DNA of 64,000 bases from contig NZ_JAGOPN010000023.1 of assembly GCF_017991995.1 (NCBI RefSeq), positions 35,673 to 99,672 of the forward strand, written 5' to 3'. Position 1 is the stretch's first letter. Each line of letters opens with the position of its first letter. Positions 10,686 to 20,119 of the stretch are shown here, piece by piece. The stretch is from Pseudacidovorax sp. Its GTDB lineage: Bacteria > Pseudomonadota > Gammaproteobacteria > Burkholderiales > Burkholderiaceae_C. The notes below the pieces were generated by a model. It was not told the DNA's origin. It did not search any database and saw only the letters and a program-made list of their open reading frames with translations. The translations under genes and the position numbers were made by a program.

Positions 10686-13600
10686 ACCAGCACCCGCTCG
10701 ATCCCGCCCGCGTTGGCGGCCGACACGTACTCGGGCATCCAGTTCTCGCCCAGGATGCGGCGCGCCATCTCGACCACGATGTAGTCGGCTTCGAGCAGGC
10801 CGTTGTTCAGGTCATTGCCGTAGCGCGACAGGCCCTGCAGGCAGCTGGGGCAGCTGGTGAGGATCTTCACGTCGCCCTGCGCCGGCAGTGCATGGGTGGC
10901 GCGCAGCGCGGCCTCGCCCTTCTTCAGCTCCTCTTCCTTGCGGAAGCGGATCTGCGTGGAGATGTCGGGCCGCGTCACGCCCAGCGTGCCCGACTCGCCG
11001 CAGCAGCGGTCGCTCTTGAGCACCTGCTCGCCCACCAGCGACTTGACCGTCTTCATCGGGTCCTGCAGCTTCATGGGCGTGTGGCAGGGGTCGTGGTAGA
11101 GGTAGGCGGCGGCGTTGGCCTCGAGCTTGATGCCCTTCTCCAGCAGGTATTCGTGGATGTCGATGATCCGGCAGCCGGGGAAGATCTTGTCGAACTGGTA
11201 GCCCTGCAGCTGGTCGTAGCAGGTGCCGCAGCTCACCACCACGGTCTTGATGTCCAGGTAGTTGAGCGTGTTGGCCACGCGGTGGAACAGCACCCGGTTG
11301 TCGGTGATCATCTGCTCGGCCTTGTCGAACTGGCCCGAGCCGCGCTGCGGATAGCCGCAGCACAGGTAGCCCGGCGGCAGCACCGTCTGCACGCCCGCAT
11401 GCCACAGCATGGCCTGCGTCGCCAGGCCCACCTGCGAGAACAGCCGCTCCGAGCCGCAGCCCGGGAAGTAGAAGACCGCCTCGGTCTCGGGCGTCGTGGC
11501 CTTGGGGTTGCGGATGATCGGGACGTAGTCGGCGTCCTCGATGTCCAGCAGCGCGCGCGCCGTCTTCTTGGGCAGGCCGCCGGGCATCTTCTTGTTGACG
11601 AAGTGGATGACCTGTTCCTTGATCGGCGCCGTGCCCAGGCTGGCCGGCGGGTGCGCGGTCTGCTTCTTCGCAGCGGGCCGCAGCAGGTCGTTGGCCAGGC
11701 GCTGGGCCTTGAAGCCCACCTCCACCATGCCGGCGCGCATGGCCTTGATGGTCGACGGATTGGTCGCGTTGAGGAAGAACATGGCCGCCGCGTTGCCGGG
11801 GCGGAAGCTCTTCTGGCCCATCTTGCGCAGCAGGTTGCGCATGTTCATCGACACGTCGCCGAAGTCGATCTTCACCGGGCAGGGCGTCAGGCACTTGTGG
11901 CACACGGTGCAGTGGTCGGCCACGTCCTCGAACTCCTGCCAATGCTGGATCGACACGCCACGGCGTGTCTGCTCCTCGTACAGGAAGGCCTCCACCAGCA
12001 GCGAGGTGGCAAGGATCTTGTTGCGCGGGCTGTAGAGCAGGTTGGCGCGCGGCACGTGGGTGGCGCACACCGGCTTGCACTTGCCGCAGCGCAGGCAGTC
12101 CTTGACCGAGTCGGCGATGGCGCCGATGTCGGACTGCTGCATGATGATCGACTCGTGCCCCATCAACCCGAAGCTGGGGGTGTAGGCGTTGGTGAGGTCG
12201 GCATGGCGGGCATCGGCCGGCGCCGCATCGCCGCGCAGCAGCTTGCCCTTGTTGAAGCGGCCTTCCGGGTCGACCTGCTGCTTGTACCGCGCGAAGGGCG
12301 CCAACTCTTCGTCCGACAGGAACTCCAGCTTGGTGATGCCGATGCCGTGCTCGCCCGAGATCACGCCATCCAGGCTGCGCGCAAGCTTCATGATGCGCTC
12401 CACGGCCTCGTGCGCCGTCTGCAGCATCTCGTAGTCGTCGCTGTTGACGGGGATGTTGGTGTGCACGTTGCCGTCGCCGGCATGCATGTGCAGCGCCACC
12501 CATACGCGGCCCTTGAGCACGCGCTTGTGGATGGCCTCGCACTCGGAAAGGATCGGCGCGAATTCGCTGCCACCGAAGATCTTGGCCAGCGGGGCGCGGA
12601 TCTCGGTCTTCCAGCTGGCGCGCAGCGAATGGTCCTGCAGCTGCGGGAACAGCGCTTCTACGTCGCCCAACCAGCTCTGCCAGCGGCCGCGCACCTCGCG
12701 CACCAGCGCCACGGCCTGCTGCACGCGGCCTTCCAGCAGCTCGGCGGCGGGAATCTCGTGCGCGTCGTCGCTCTTGCCCAGCGGCAGGTTGCCGCGCGAG
12801 AGGAAGGCCTCCAGCTCGTGCGTGAGCCGGATCTTGTTGCGCAGCGACAGCTCGATGTTGATGCGCTCGATGCCGTCGGTGTACTCAGCCATCCGCGGCA
12901 AGGGGATCACCACGTCCTCGTTGATCTTGAAGGCGTTGGTGTGGCGGCTGATGGCCGCGGTGCGCTTGCGGTCCAGCCAGAACTTCTTGCGCGCCTCGGG
13001 GCTGATGGCGATGAAGCCTTCGCCCGAGCGCGAATTGGCGATGCGCACCACCTCGCTGGTGACGCGGGCGACGGCGTCGGCATCGTCGCCGCTGATGTCG
13101 CCGAACAGTACCATCTTGGGCAGGCCGCCGCCGTGCTTCTTGCTCTTGGTGGCGTAGCCCACAGCCTTCAGGTAGCGGTCGTCCAGGTGCTCCAGGCCCG
13201 CCAGCAGCACGCCCGAGCGCTTCTGCTCCGCGAACATGAAGTCCTTGATCTCGACGATCGAAGGCACCGCGTCCTTGGCATTGCCGAAGAACTCCAGGCA
13301 GACAGTGCGGGTGTGCGCCGGCATGCGGTGCACCACCCAGCGGCAGCTGGTGATCAGGCCGTCGCAGCCCTCCTTCTGGATGCCGGGCAGCCCGGCCAGG
13401 AACTTGTCGGTGACGTCCTTGCCCAGGCCTTCCTTGCGGAAGGTGCGGCCGGGAATCTCCAGCCGCTCGCTGCGCAACGGGGTCTTGCCGTCGGCGGCGA
13501 AGTACTGCAGCTCGAAGACGGCGCTGTCGACGTCGTGGATCTTGCCCAGGTTGTGGCCCAGGCGCGTGACTTCCAGCCACTCGGCCTGCGGCGTGACCAT

Positions 13601-14560
13601 GCGCCAGGAGGCCAGGTTGTCCAGCGCCGTGCCCCACAGCACGGCCTTCTTGCCGCCGGCGTTCATGGCCACGTTGCCGCCCACGCACGACGCCTCGGCC
13701 GAGGTCGGGTCGACCGCGAAGACGAAGCCTGCGCGTTCGGCCGCATCGGCCACGCGCTGCGTCACGACGCCGGCCTCGGTCCAGATGGTGGGCACCGCGC
13801 CGTCCACGCCGGGCAGGCTCGTCATCTCGACCTCGGTCATGGCTTCGAGCTTCTCGGTGTTGATCACCACGCTCTTCCAGGTCAGCGGAATGGCGCCGCC
13901 GGTGTAGCCGGTGCCGCCGCCGCGCGGGATGATGGTCAGGCCCAGTTCGATGCAGGCGGCCACCAGCGCGGCCATCTCCGCCTCGGTGTCGGGCACCAGC
14001 ACCACGAAGGGGTATTCGACCCGCCAGTCGGTGGCGTCGGTCACGTGGGCCACGCGCGAGAGGCCGTCGAACTTGATGTTGTCGCGCGCGGTGCAGCGGC
14101 GCAGCACGCGCTGGGCCTTCTGGCGCAGGGCGGCCAGTTCGTCGAAGTGGGCGGAGAAGCCGTCGATGGCCTGGCGCACCAGCGTCAGCAGTTCGCCGAC
14201 CAGCGTGTCGCGCTGCGCGTCGTCCTGCGGCGTGCGGCGGCGCTGCACCTCGGTCAGGCGGTGGCGCAGGGCGTCGACCAGCTGGCCGCGGCGGCGCGGG
14301 TTGTCCAGCAGGTCATCCACCAGGTAGGGGTTGCGCTGCACCACCCAGATATCGCCCAGCACCTCGTACAGCATGCGGGCGGAGCGGCCCGTGCGGCGCT
14401 CGTCACGCAGGCTCTGCAGCAGCTCCCAGGCCCGGCTGCCGAGCAGCCGGATCACGATCTCGCGATCGGAGAAGCTGGTGTAGTTGTACGGAATCTCGCG
14501 CAGACGCGCCGGCTCGGCGGCCTGCGACAGCAGCGCATTGAGCGCGGTCGGGGCATTCAT
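10682..14560 (-). CDS. Large FAD-binding and 4Fe-4S oxidoreductase with DUF3683 N-terminal domain
   Basis: This 1292-residue multidomain enzyme belongs to the D-lactate/glycolate dehydrogenase superfamily. Domain order: a DUF3683-type N-terminus (residues 1-170, [19 protein letters not shown]); an FAD-binding PCMH domain (about 180-360, [16 protein letters not shown]); an FAD-oxidase C-terminal domain with [14 protein letters not shown]; two 4Fe-4S motifs ([12 protein letters not shown] at about 825 and [13 protein letters not shown] at about 885); and two cysteine-rich CCG domains near the C-terminus ([10 protein letters not shown] and [11 protein letters not shown]). It probably oxidises a 2-hydroxyacid and passes electrons to the quinone pool. 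The substrate is unknown. The GlcD-, GlcF- and LldE-like parts are fused in one chain. Confidence 0.93.
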   Translation of the reverse strand: MNAPTALNALLSQAAEPARLREIPYNYTSFSDREIVIRLLGSRAWELLQSLRDERRTGRSARMLYEVLGDIWVVQRNPYLVDDLLDNPRRRGQLVDALRHRLTEVQRRRTPQDDAQRDTLVGELLTLVRQAIDGFSAHFDELAALRQKAQRVLRRCTARDNIKFDGLSRVAHVTDATDWRVEYPFVVLVPDTEAEMAALVAACIELGLTIIPRGGGTGYTGGAIPLTWKSVVINTEKLEAMTEVEMTSLPGVDGAVPTIWTEAGVVTQRVADAAERAGFVFAVDPTSAEASCVGGNVAMNAGGKKAVLWGTALDNLASWRMVTPQAEWLEVTRLGHNLGKIHDVDSAVFELQYFAADGKTPLRSERLEIPGRTFRKEGLGKDVTDKFLAGLPGIQKEGCDGLITSCRWVVHRMPAHTRTVCLEFFGNAKDAVPSIVEIKDFMFAEQKRSGVLLAGLEHLDDRYLKAVGYATKSKKHGGGLPKMVLFGDISGDDADAVARVTSEVVRIANSRSGEGFIAISPEARKKFWLDRKRTAAISRHTNAFKINEDVVIPLPRMAEYTDGIERINIELSLRNKIRLTHELEAFLSRGNLPLGKSDDAHEIPAAELLEGRVQQAVALVREVRGRWQSWLGDVEALFPQLQDHSLRASWKTEIRAPLAKIFGGSEFAPILSECEAIHKRVLKGRVWVALHMHAGDGNVHTNIPVNSDDYEMLQTAHEAVERIMKLARSLDGVISGEHGIGITKLEFLSDEELAPFARYKQQVDPEGRFNKGKLLRGDAAPADARHADLTNAYTPSFGLMGHESIIMQQSDIGAIADSVKDCLRCGKCKPVCATHVPRANLLYSPRNKILATSLLVEAFLYEEQTRRGVSIQHWQEFEDVADHCTVCHKCLTPCPVKIDFGDVSMNMRNLLRKMGQKSFRPGNAAAMFFLNATNPSTIKAMRAGMVEVGFKAQRLANDLLRPAAKKQTAHPPASLGTAPIKEQVIHFVNKKMPGGLPKKTARALLDIEDADYVPIIRNPKATTPETEAVFYFPGCGSERLFSQVGLATQAMLWHAGVQTVLPPGYLCCGYPQRGSGQFDKAEQMITDNRVLFHRVANTLNYLDIKTVVVSCGTCYDQLQGYQFDKIFPGCRIIDIHEYLLEKGIKLEANAAAYLYHDPCHTPMKLQDPMKTVKSLVGEQVLKSDRCCGESGTLGVTRPDISTQIRFRKEEELKKGEAALRATHALPAQGDVKILTSCPSCLQGLSRYGNDLNNGLLEADYIVVEMARRILGENWMPEYVSAANAGGIERVLV

Positions 14561-14633
14561 CGGGGGAAGGCGCCACGGCAGGGCGCCTCGCGCCCTTGAA
14601 CCGGGGGGCGGATTTTAGTCGGCGAGCCCGGCG

Positions 14634-15014
14634 CTAGCGGGGAGCCGGGTCATCCTGACGGGTGCCTGCGCCGCGCTCCTCGTCGCACAGGGCCTGCGCA
14701 AGCGCGGACTCAATGCGCGCCAGGCGCTCCGGCTCCAGCCCCTGCAACTGCGCAAGCGCGATGCGCCGCTCCCTGAGCAGCCATACGAACAACAACTCCA
14801 GCCAGGGATAGCGGTAGTCGTACTTGTCGCTGATCTCCCGCCGCCGACGATGGAGCAGTTCCTGCAAGTCCCACAACTCATCGGCCGTGGACAGGGTCGC
14901 CGCCGTTTCCCGGACCTGCGCGATCAGCTCGGCGAGTTCCGATTGCAGCGCCGCGTCGAAGACGCTCCGCGAGATCTTCTTTTCCGTGGGGGACCAAGAA
15001 CTCCCGTGCAACAT
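14634..15014 (-). CDS. Fluorescence recovery protein (FRP)-like small helical protein
   Basis: This 126-residue protein starts MLHGSSWSPTEKK. The body resembles cyanobacterial fluorescence recovery protein, which detaches orange carotenoid protein from phycobilisomes. WSPTEKKISRSVFDAAL and ELWDLQELLHRRRREISDKYDYRY align with the FRP helices. The Trp (W48) and Arg (R58) keep the ten-residue spacing of the FRP functional residues I recall (W50 and R60), while the intervening His/Asp pair is replaced by Gln51/Glu52. No orange carotenoid protein or photosynthesis gene is in the window. The assignment is by eye and from memory. The starts at 15077 and 15074 are alternatives. Confidence 0.65.
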   Translation of the reverse strand: MLHGSSWSPTEKKISRSVFDAALQSELAELIAQVRETAATLSTADELWDLQELLHRRRREISDKYDYRYPWLELLFVWLLRERRIALAQLQGLEPERLARIESALAQALCDEERGAGTRQDDPAPR

Positions 15015-15212
15015 GCGATCACCATAACCGGGTTTGCACCGCGCGCTCAACTCCGTGTGCTCCACGCGGCGCATCACGCACCGTCGGGGCGTTCATTGGA
15101 GAGGGAAGCCATGGCAGGCGCGTCGTGCGGTTGAACCAGGGGGCATTGCGGTCGCCGCTCGACCCCGGCGCCCTCGCGGGGCCACTGAAGGTTGGCAGCG
15201 CAGGCCGTGCAG

Positions 15213-15605
15213 CTAGACGGTGATCTCGATCCGATTGCCTTCCGGATCGAGCACGACGCTTTCGTAGTAGCCGTCTCCCGTACGCCGCGGGCCATCGAGC
15301 AACGGCGAGCCACGACGCTCTAGCTCCCGGGTCAGCGCGTCGACCCGGGCCTCGCTGCCCACGGCCATGGCCAGATGGGTAAGCCCCATGCGCTGGCTGC
15401 CAGGTGCGCACGCAATGGGCGCAAGGGTCGTCGTGGTCATGAACTCGATGCGCGCGCCGTCTTCGAAGACCACGAAGCGGGACGCGAATCCCTTCGTGAG
15501 GTTCTGGTACAGCGGCCCAGGCTGTCCGCCGAAGGCCTCCGAATAGAAGGCGCACATGGCGTCCAGGTCGTTTACCCAAAGGGCGACGTGATCGATGCGT
15601 GGCAT
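15213..15605 (-). CDS. VOC family (glyoxalase/bleomycin resistance) protein
   Basis: This 130-residue protein starting MPRIDHVALWVNDLDAMCAFY has the vicinal oxygen chelate fold. The N-terminal IDHVALWV supplies the first metal His, MGLTHLAMAV the second, and VLDPEGNRIEI the C-terminal Glu. It could be a lyase, dioxygenase or resistance protein; nothing in the neighbourhood specifies the substrate. The upstream extension in the same frame (to 15728) was excluded because it overlaps the DUF488 gene and lacks family similarity. Confidence 0.85.
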   Translation of the reverse strand: MPRIDHVALWVNDLDAMCAFYSEAFGGQPGPLYQNLTKGFASRFVVFEDGARIEFMTTTTLAPIACAPGSQRMGLTHLAMAVGSEARVDALTRELERRGSPLLDGPRRTGDGYYESVVLDPEGNRIEITV

Positions 15606-15645
15606 GAGACTGGAGAAGGAAACGACGGTCGCGGGCAGCGGATTT

Positions 15646-16047
15646 TCAAGCCCTGTCGTCGTCCGCGAACACCGCACCGCGGGTGGCGAGCAGTTCGCGC
15701 AGCACCGAGCGATGGCAGCGGCTCTCATGCTCGCAATAGCAGCCCACGGACAGGTTGGCGTCGCGCGACAGGACGGCCAGCAGGTCGAGCGACTGCTGGG
15801 CCTCCGGCGTGTTCAGCTCCGCCTTGAACTTGCGGACGAAGGCGGACCATTGCTGCGGCGTCTCGGCCTCGCGCCCCTGCTTCATGGTGTCGGCGGAGGG
15901 CGCCAGGACCGGGAACCAGACGTCGTACCAGTTGCCGGACGCAAAGGCTGCCTTGGGTACACCGCGAGGCGGGCGGCGGACGGTTCCGATGCGCGTGCCT
16001 TCGTCGGCGGCACGCGGCGATCCCAACTGAACGACTCGAAGCGGCAT
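15646..16047 (-). CDS. DUF488 family protein
   Basis: This 133-residue protein starts MPLRVVQLGSPRAADEG. The DUF488 signature is clear: RIGTVRRPPRGVPK in the N-terminal half and the Cys/His cluster VGCYCEHESRCHRSVLRELL near the C-terminus. The family is of unknown function. The Cys/His pattern suggests metal binding or redox activity. It lies between a VOC gene and serA on the minus strand, with about 40 bases to the VOC gene. Confidence 0.85.
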   Translation of the reverse strand: MPLRVVQLGSPRAADEGTRIGTVRRPPRGVPKAAFASGNWYDVWFPVLAPSADTMKQGREAETPQQWSAFVRKFKAELNTPEAQQSLDLLAVLSRDANLSVGCYCEHESRCHRSVLRELLATRGAVFADDDRA

Positions 16048-16190
16048 GGACGCTCCCGGCAATGACAAGGGGCGCCATCGTACGGCCACCCGTGGCAGAC
16101 AGGCTGGGCATCAGCCGCGGCTTTGGCAGCGCGGCATGCGGGTCCCGAGAGGCCCGGGGGCCTACGCCAGGGCCGGCCGCGAAGCCGTGA

Positions 16191-17423
16191 CTAGAACAGC
16201 ACCCGGCTCTTGATCGTCCCGGGCACCTTGGCCAGCGCCTCGTGCGCCACGTCGGACGAGGCAGCATCCACGTCGGTCACCACGTAGCCGACCTTGTCGT
16301 TGGTCTGCAGGTACTGCGCGGCGATGTTGATGTGGTGGTCGGCAAAGACCTGGTTCACCGCCGACAGCACGCCCGGCACGTTGTGGTGGATGTGCAGAAG
16401 GCGGTGCTTGCCCGGATGCGCCGGCAGCGCCACTTCGGGAAAGTTGACCGAGCGCGTGGTGGTGCCGTTGTCGCTGTAGCGCACCAGCTTCTCGGCCACC
16501 TCGACGCCGATGTTGGCCTGGGCCTCCATGGTCGAGCCGCCGATGTGCGGCGTGAGGATGACGTTGTCCAGCCCGCGCAGCGGCGACTGGAACTCGTCCT
16601 TGTTGCTCTTGGGTTCCTTGGGGAAGACGTCGATGGCGGCACCCAGCAGCCGGCGCTCGCGCAGCGCGGCGGCCAGCGCCTCGATGACCACCACCGTGCC
16701 GCGCGAGGCATTGATGAGGATGGCGCCGGGCTTCATGGCCGCGAGCTCGGCCTCGCCCATCATCCATTGCGTGGAAGGCAGCTCGGGCACGTGCAGGCTC
16801 ACGATGTCGGCGTGGCCCAGCAGCTCGTTCAGGCTGCGGGCCTGGCGCGCATTGCCCAGCGGCAGCTTGGCCACCACGTCGTGGAAGACCACGTGCATGC
16901 CCAGCGCCTCGGCCAGCACCGACAGCTGGGCGCCGATGGAGCCGTAGCCCACGATGCCCAGCGTCTTGCCGCGGATCTCGAAGGCGTTCTCGGCGGTCTT
17001 GAGCCAGCCGCCGCGATGGGCCGCCGCGTTCTTCTCGGGCACGCCGCGCAGCAGCAGGATGGCCTCGGCCAGCACCAGCTCGGCCACCGAGCGGGTGTTG
17101 GAGTACGGTGCGTTGAACACGGCCACGCCATGCTCGCGCGCCGCGTCCAGGTCGATCTGGTTGGTGCCGATGCAGAAGGCGCCCACGGCCACCAGCTTTG
17201 GCGCGGCCACGAACACCTCGGCTGTGAGCTGCGTGCGCGAGCGGATGCCCAGGAAATGCACGTCCGCCAGCCTGGCCTTGAGCTCTTCGCCTTCCAGGGC
17301 GCCCGGCAGCGTCTCCACCTGGGTGTAGCCGGAGGCCTGCAGCAGTTCGACCGCGGAAGGATGGATGCCCTCCAGCAACAGGAACTTGATCTTGGCCTTG
17401 TCCAGCGAGGTGGTCTTCGTCAT
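16191..17423 (-). CDS. serA: D-3-phosphoglycerate dehydrogenase
   Basis: This 410-residue enzyme catalyses the first committed step of serine synthesis, oxidising 3-phosphoglycerate with NAD. The start at ATG 17423 (MTKTTSLDKAKIKFLLLEGIHPSAV) fits the family better than the upstream in-frame codons. The NAD-binding motif is GIVGYGSIGAQLSVLAEALG. The catalytic region includes a conserved HIGGST. A C-terminal ACT-type regulatory domain (LLHIHHNVPGVLSAVNQVFADHHINIAAQYL) is the likely serine feedback site. Length and layout match the E. coli-type enzyme (410 residues). It is divergent from ugpB. Confidence 0.96.
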   Translation of the reverse strand: MTKTTSLDKAKIKFLLLEGIHPSAVELLQASGYTQVETLPGALEGEELKARLADVHFLGIRSRTQLTAEVFVAAPKLVAVGAFCIGTNQIDLDAAREHGVAVFNAPYSNTRSVAELVLAEAILLLRGVPEKNAAAHRGGWLKTAENAFEIRGKTLGIVGYGSIGAQLSVLAEALGMHVVFHDVVAKLPLGNARQARSLNELLGHADIVSLHVPELPSTQWMMGEAELAAMKPGAILINASRGTVVVIEALAAALRERRLLGAAIDVFPKEPKSNKDEFQSPLRGLDNVILTPHIGGSTMEAQANIGVEVAEKLVRYSDNGTTTRSVNFPEVALPAHPGKHRLLHIHHNVPGVLSAVNQVFADHHINIAAQYLQTNDKVGYVVTDVDAASSDVAHEALAKVPGTIKSRVLF

Positions 17424-17567
17424 GCCCGGCATCAACACGTTTGTCAAAACGGTCGAGTATGGTTCAAGCCTGCTGCACCGCCGCAGCGCGGCCGGCCCAC
17501 CCCGGCCGCAAAAAGGGTTTCCCCGCTTGAGCATGGACCGCCTGCCATGCGACAACCCGCCGTCACG

Positions 17568-17585
17568 CTGTCACAGAACAGCCAT
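17568..17585 (+). promoter_or_regulatory. Pho-box-like site upstream of ugpB
   Basis: CTGTCACAGAACAGCCAT matches the PhoB consensus (two CTGTCAT-like heptamers separated by four bases) at about 14 of 18 positions. It ends 38 bases before the ugpB start. A further heptamer-like TCTTCAC follows at the same 11-base period. In E. coli the ugp operon belongs to the Pho regulon, which makes phosphate-starvation control likely here. No convincing -10 element was identified. Confidence 0.6.
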
Positions 17586-17623
17586 AGTCTCTTCACTTTT
17601 GTCATTCGCATCCAGGAGTCTTC

Positions 17624-18934
17624 ATGCGATTCACGCAACTTGCTGCAGCCGCCACCGTGGCCGTCATGGCCGCCGTCCCGGCGCACGCACAGACCGAGAT
17701 CCAGTGGTGGCACGCCATGAGCGGCCCGCTGGGCGAGTGGGTTAACGACCTCGCCAAGCAGTACAACGAAAGTCAGAAGGAATACAAGGTCGTGCCCACC
17801 TTCAAGGGCACCTATGACGAGTCGATGACGGCCGCCATTGCCGCCTTCCGCTCGGGCAATGCGCCGCACATCCTGCAGGTCTTCGAAGTGGGCACCGCCA
17901 CGATGATGGCCTCCAAGGCCGCGATCAAGCCGGTGGCCGAGGTGATGAAGGAAAGCGGCGTGAGCTTCGACCCCAAGGCCTACATCCCCGCCGTGGCCGG
18001 CTACTACACGGCCCCCAACGGCCAGATGCTGAGCCTGCCCTTCAACAGCTCGACGACGATCTTCTACTACAACAAGGACGCCTTCAAGGCGGCCGGCCTC
18101 GACCCCGAGAAGGCGCCCAAGACCTGGCCCGAGGTCGTCGCCGCCGCCGCCAAGCTCAAGGCCAGCGGCCACAAGTGCCCCTTCACCACCAGCTGGATCA
18201 GCTGGACGCAACTGGAGAGCTTCTCGACCTGGCACAACACGCTGTTCGCGACGCGCAACAACGGCTTCGGCGGCACCGATGCGCGCCTGGCCTTCAATTC
18301 GCCGCTGCACGTGCGCCACTTCGAGAACCTGGCCAACATGGCGAAGCAGGGCCTGTTCGTCTACAAGGGCCGCGGCAACGTGCCGGACGCCGCCTTCCCG
18401 GCGGGTGAATGCGCCATGATGACCGGCTCGTCGGGCCTGTACGCCCGCGTGGCCAAGGACGCCAAGTTCGCCTACGGCCTGTCCACCCTGCCCTACTACC
18501 CCGACGTCGAAGGTTCGCCGCAGAACACCGTGATCGGCGGCGCCAGCCTGTGGGTCATGGCCGGCAAGAAGCCCACTGAATACAAGGGCGTGGCGGACTT
18601 CTTCAAGTTCCTGTCCAACGCCGACGTGCAATCGGCCAGCCACAAGCGCACCGGCTATCTGCCGATCACCCTGGCGGCCTACGAGCTGACCGAGAAGTCG
18701 GGCTTCTACAAGGAAAAGCCGGGCACCGACGTGGCCGTGACGCAGATGATCCGCAAGACGACCGACAAGTCGCGCGGCATCCGCCTGGGCAACTTCGTGC
18801 AGATCCGCACCATCATCGACGAGGAAACCGAGCAGATCTGGTCGGGCAAGAAGAGCGCCAAGGAAGCCCTGGACGCCGCGGTGCAACGCGGCAACGAGCA
18901 ACTGGAGCGCTTCCAGAAGGCGAACCGGGGCTGA
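17624..18934 (+). CDS. ugpB: sn-glycerol-3-phosphate ABC transporter, periplasmic binding protein
   Basis: This 436-residue solute-binding protein has a signal peptide cut after AHA at residue 22. The mature start TEIQWWHAMSGPLGEWV is typical of UgpB, as are KVVPTFKGTYDESMTAAIAAFRSGNAPHILQVFEVGTATM and the later region around NTVIGGASLWVM. It captures sn-glycerol-3-phosphate or glycerophosphodiesters in the periplasm for UgpAEC. AGGAG lies five bases before the ATG. First gene of ugpB-A-E-C-Q, behind a Pho-box-like site. The 144-base gap to ugpA contains a stem-loop. Confidence 0.95.
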   Translation: MRFTQLAAAATVAVMAAVPAHAQTEIQWWHAMSGPLGEWVNDLAKQYNESQKEYKVVPTFKGTYDESMTAAIAAFRSGNAPHILQVFEVGTATMMASKAAIKPVAEVMKESGVSFDPKAYIPAVAGYYTAPNGQMLSLPFNSSTTIFYYNKDAFKAAGLDPEKAPKTWPEVVAAAAKLKASGHKCPFTTSWISWTQLESFSTWHNTLFATRNNGFGGTDARLAFNSPLHVRHFENLANMAKQGLFVYKGRGNVPDAAFPAGECAMMTGSSGLYARVAKDAKFAYGLSTLPYYPDVEGSPQNTVIGGASLWVMAGKKPTEYKGVADFFKFLSNADVQSASHKRTGYLPITLAAYELTEKSGFYKEKPGTDVAVTQMIRKTTDKSRGIRLGNFVQIRTIIDEETEQIWSGKKSAKEALDAAVQRGNEQLERFQKANRG

Positions 18935-18974
18935 TGCCCACCGCGCGGTTCGCGGCGCGCCAGCGGCCCTCGCC

Positions 18975-18996
18975 TGCCCACCCTGCCAGGTGGGCA
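18975..18996 (+). other. Stem-loop between ugpB and ugpA
   Basis: TGCCCACC at 18975-18982 and GGTGGGCA at 18989-18996 form an 8-bp perfect stem with a six-base loop, 41 bases past the ugpB stop. No T-tract follows. Structures like this after a binding-protein gene often stabilise its mRNA or reduce read-through, giving more binding protein than permease. Confidence 0.6.
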
Positions 18997-19078
18997 TTCA
19001 AGCTGCCGGCAAGCTGACGTCGCAGTAGACTCGCACGCCCGCGCTGACGCCAGCCGGGCGTTTTCGTTTCAGAGCCCC

Positions 19079-19960
19079 ATGGAAAAACGCGTCCTCTTCC
19101 GATCCTCCTGGCTGCCCTGGGTGCTCATCGCGCCGCAGATGGCGGTGATCCTGGTCTTCTTCTTCTGGCCCGCCAGCCAGGCCGTGCTGCAGTCGATGCA
19201 GAGCGAGGACGCCTTCGGCACGTCGACCGTGTTCGTGGGGCTGGAGAACTTCCAGCACCTCTTCCAGGACCCTGCCTACATCGAGTCCTTCAAGGTCACC
19301 GCCATCTTCTCGGTGCTGGTGGCCGGCTGCGGCATCGCGCTGTCGCTGGTGCTGGCCATCTTTGCCGACCGCATCCTGCGCGGGGCGCTGGCGTACAAGA
19401 CCTTCCTGATCATTCCCTATGCCGTGGCACCGGCCATTGCGGGCGTGCTGTGGGTGTTCATGTTCTCGCCCTCCATCGGCGTGGTGGCCTACGGCCTGCG
19501 CAAGATGGGCTACGACTGGAACCATCTGATCAATTCCAACCAGGCGCTGACGCTGATCGTGGTGGCGGCGGTGTGGAAGCAGATCTCCTACAACTTCCTG
19601 TTCTTCCTGGCCGGGCTGCAGTCGATCCCCAAGGCGCTGATCGAGGCGGCTTCCATCGACGGCGCCGGGCCGCTGCGGCGCTTCTGGACCATCCAGTTCC
19701 CGCTGCTGTCGCCCACCACCTTCTTCCTCCTGGTGATCAACGTGGTGTATGCCTTCTTCGACACCTTCGCGCTGGTGCATGCCACCACCGAGGGCGGCCC
19801 GGGGCGCGACACCGCCATCCTGGTCTACAAGGTGTGGCACGACGGCTTCCGCGCGCTGGACCTCGGCGGCTCGGCCGCGCAGTCGGTGGTGCTGATGCTG
19901 ATCGTGGTCGCGTTGACCGTGGTGCAGTTCCGCTACGTCGAGAAGAAGGTGCAGTACTGA
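19079..19960 (+). CDS. ugpA: sn-glycerol-3-phosphate ABC transporter, permease UgpA
   Basis: This 293-residue inner-membrane permease has six predicted helices. The first is around [17 protein letters not shown]. The ABC permease coupling (EAA) motif is [22 protein letters not shown] at about residue 195, which contacts UgpC. The length matches E. coli UgpA (295). It pairs with UgpE to form the channel for glycerol-3-phosphate. It starts 144 bases after ugpB and ends 159 bases before ugpE; that second gap holds a repeat shared with the ugpE-ugpC gap. Confidence 0.95.
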   Translation: MEKRVLFRSSWLPWVLIAPQMAVILVFFFWPASQAVLQSMQSEDAFGTSTVFVGLENFQHLFQDPAYIESFKVTAIFSVLVAGCGIALSLVLAIFADRILRGALAYKTFLIIPYAVAPAIAGVLWVFMFSPSIGVVAYGLRKMGYDWNHLINSNQALTLIVVAAVWKQISYNFLFFLAGLQSIPKALIEAASIDGAGPLRRFWTIQFPLLSPTTFFLLVINVVYAFFDTFALVHATTEGGPGRDTAILVYKVWHDGFRALDLGGSAAQSVVLMLIVVALTVVQFRYVEKKVQY

Positions 19961-19987
19961 TGATGAGGCCCGCCCCCAGTCTTCGCG

Positions 19988-20065
19988 CACTTCGTGTCGC
20001 TTCGCCACCCCCCTCACGGGGGCACACCCAGCGGCCTGGCGAAGCCAGTTCCGCGGGTGTCGCGC
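19988..20065 (+). repeat. Intergenic repeat, copy 1 (ugpA-ugpE gap)
   Basis: This stretch of about 78 bases shares CACTTCGTGT, CCCCCTCA, a GGGG arm, GGC-AAGCC and GTTCCGCGG in the same order with 20989-21063. It contains two potential small hairpins (CCCC/GGGG and GGCxxGGC/GCCxxGCC-like). It looks like a dispersed palindromic intergenic element of the kind common in Comamonadaceae genomes. Confidence 0.7.
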
Positions 20066-20119
20066 GCGTGGCCTGCTCCGCGGCCTTCGCAATCCTGACC
20101 CACCTGCTGGAGTCGCATC

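Noticed and set aside
8948..14599. An uninterrupted open frame of about 1880 codons on the plus strand
   Set aside because: It lies antisense to the oxidoreductase, HIT, DUF971 and ubiE genes, is His/Gln/Leu/Ala-rich without any recognisable domain, and is the usual by-product of GC-rich third positions.
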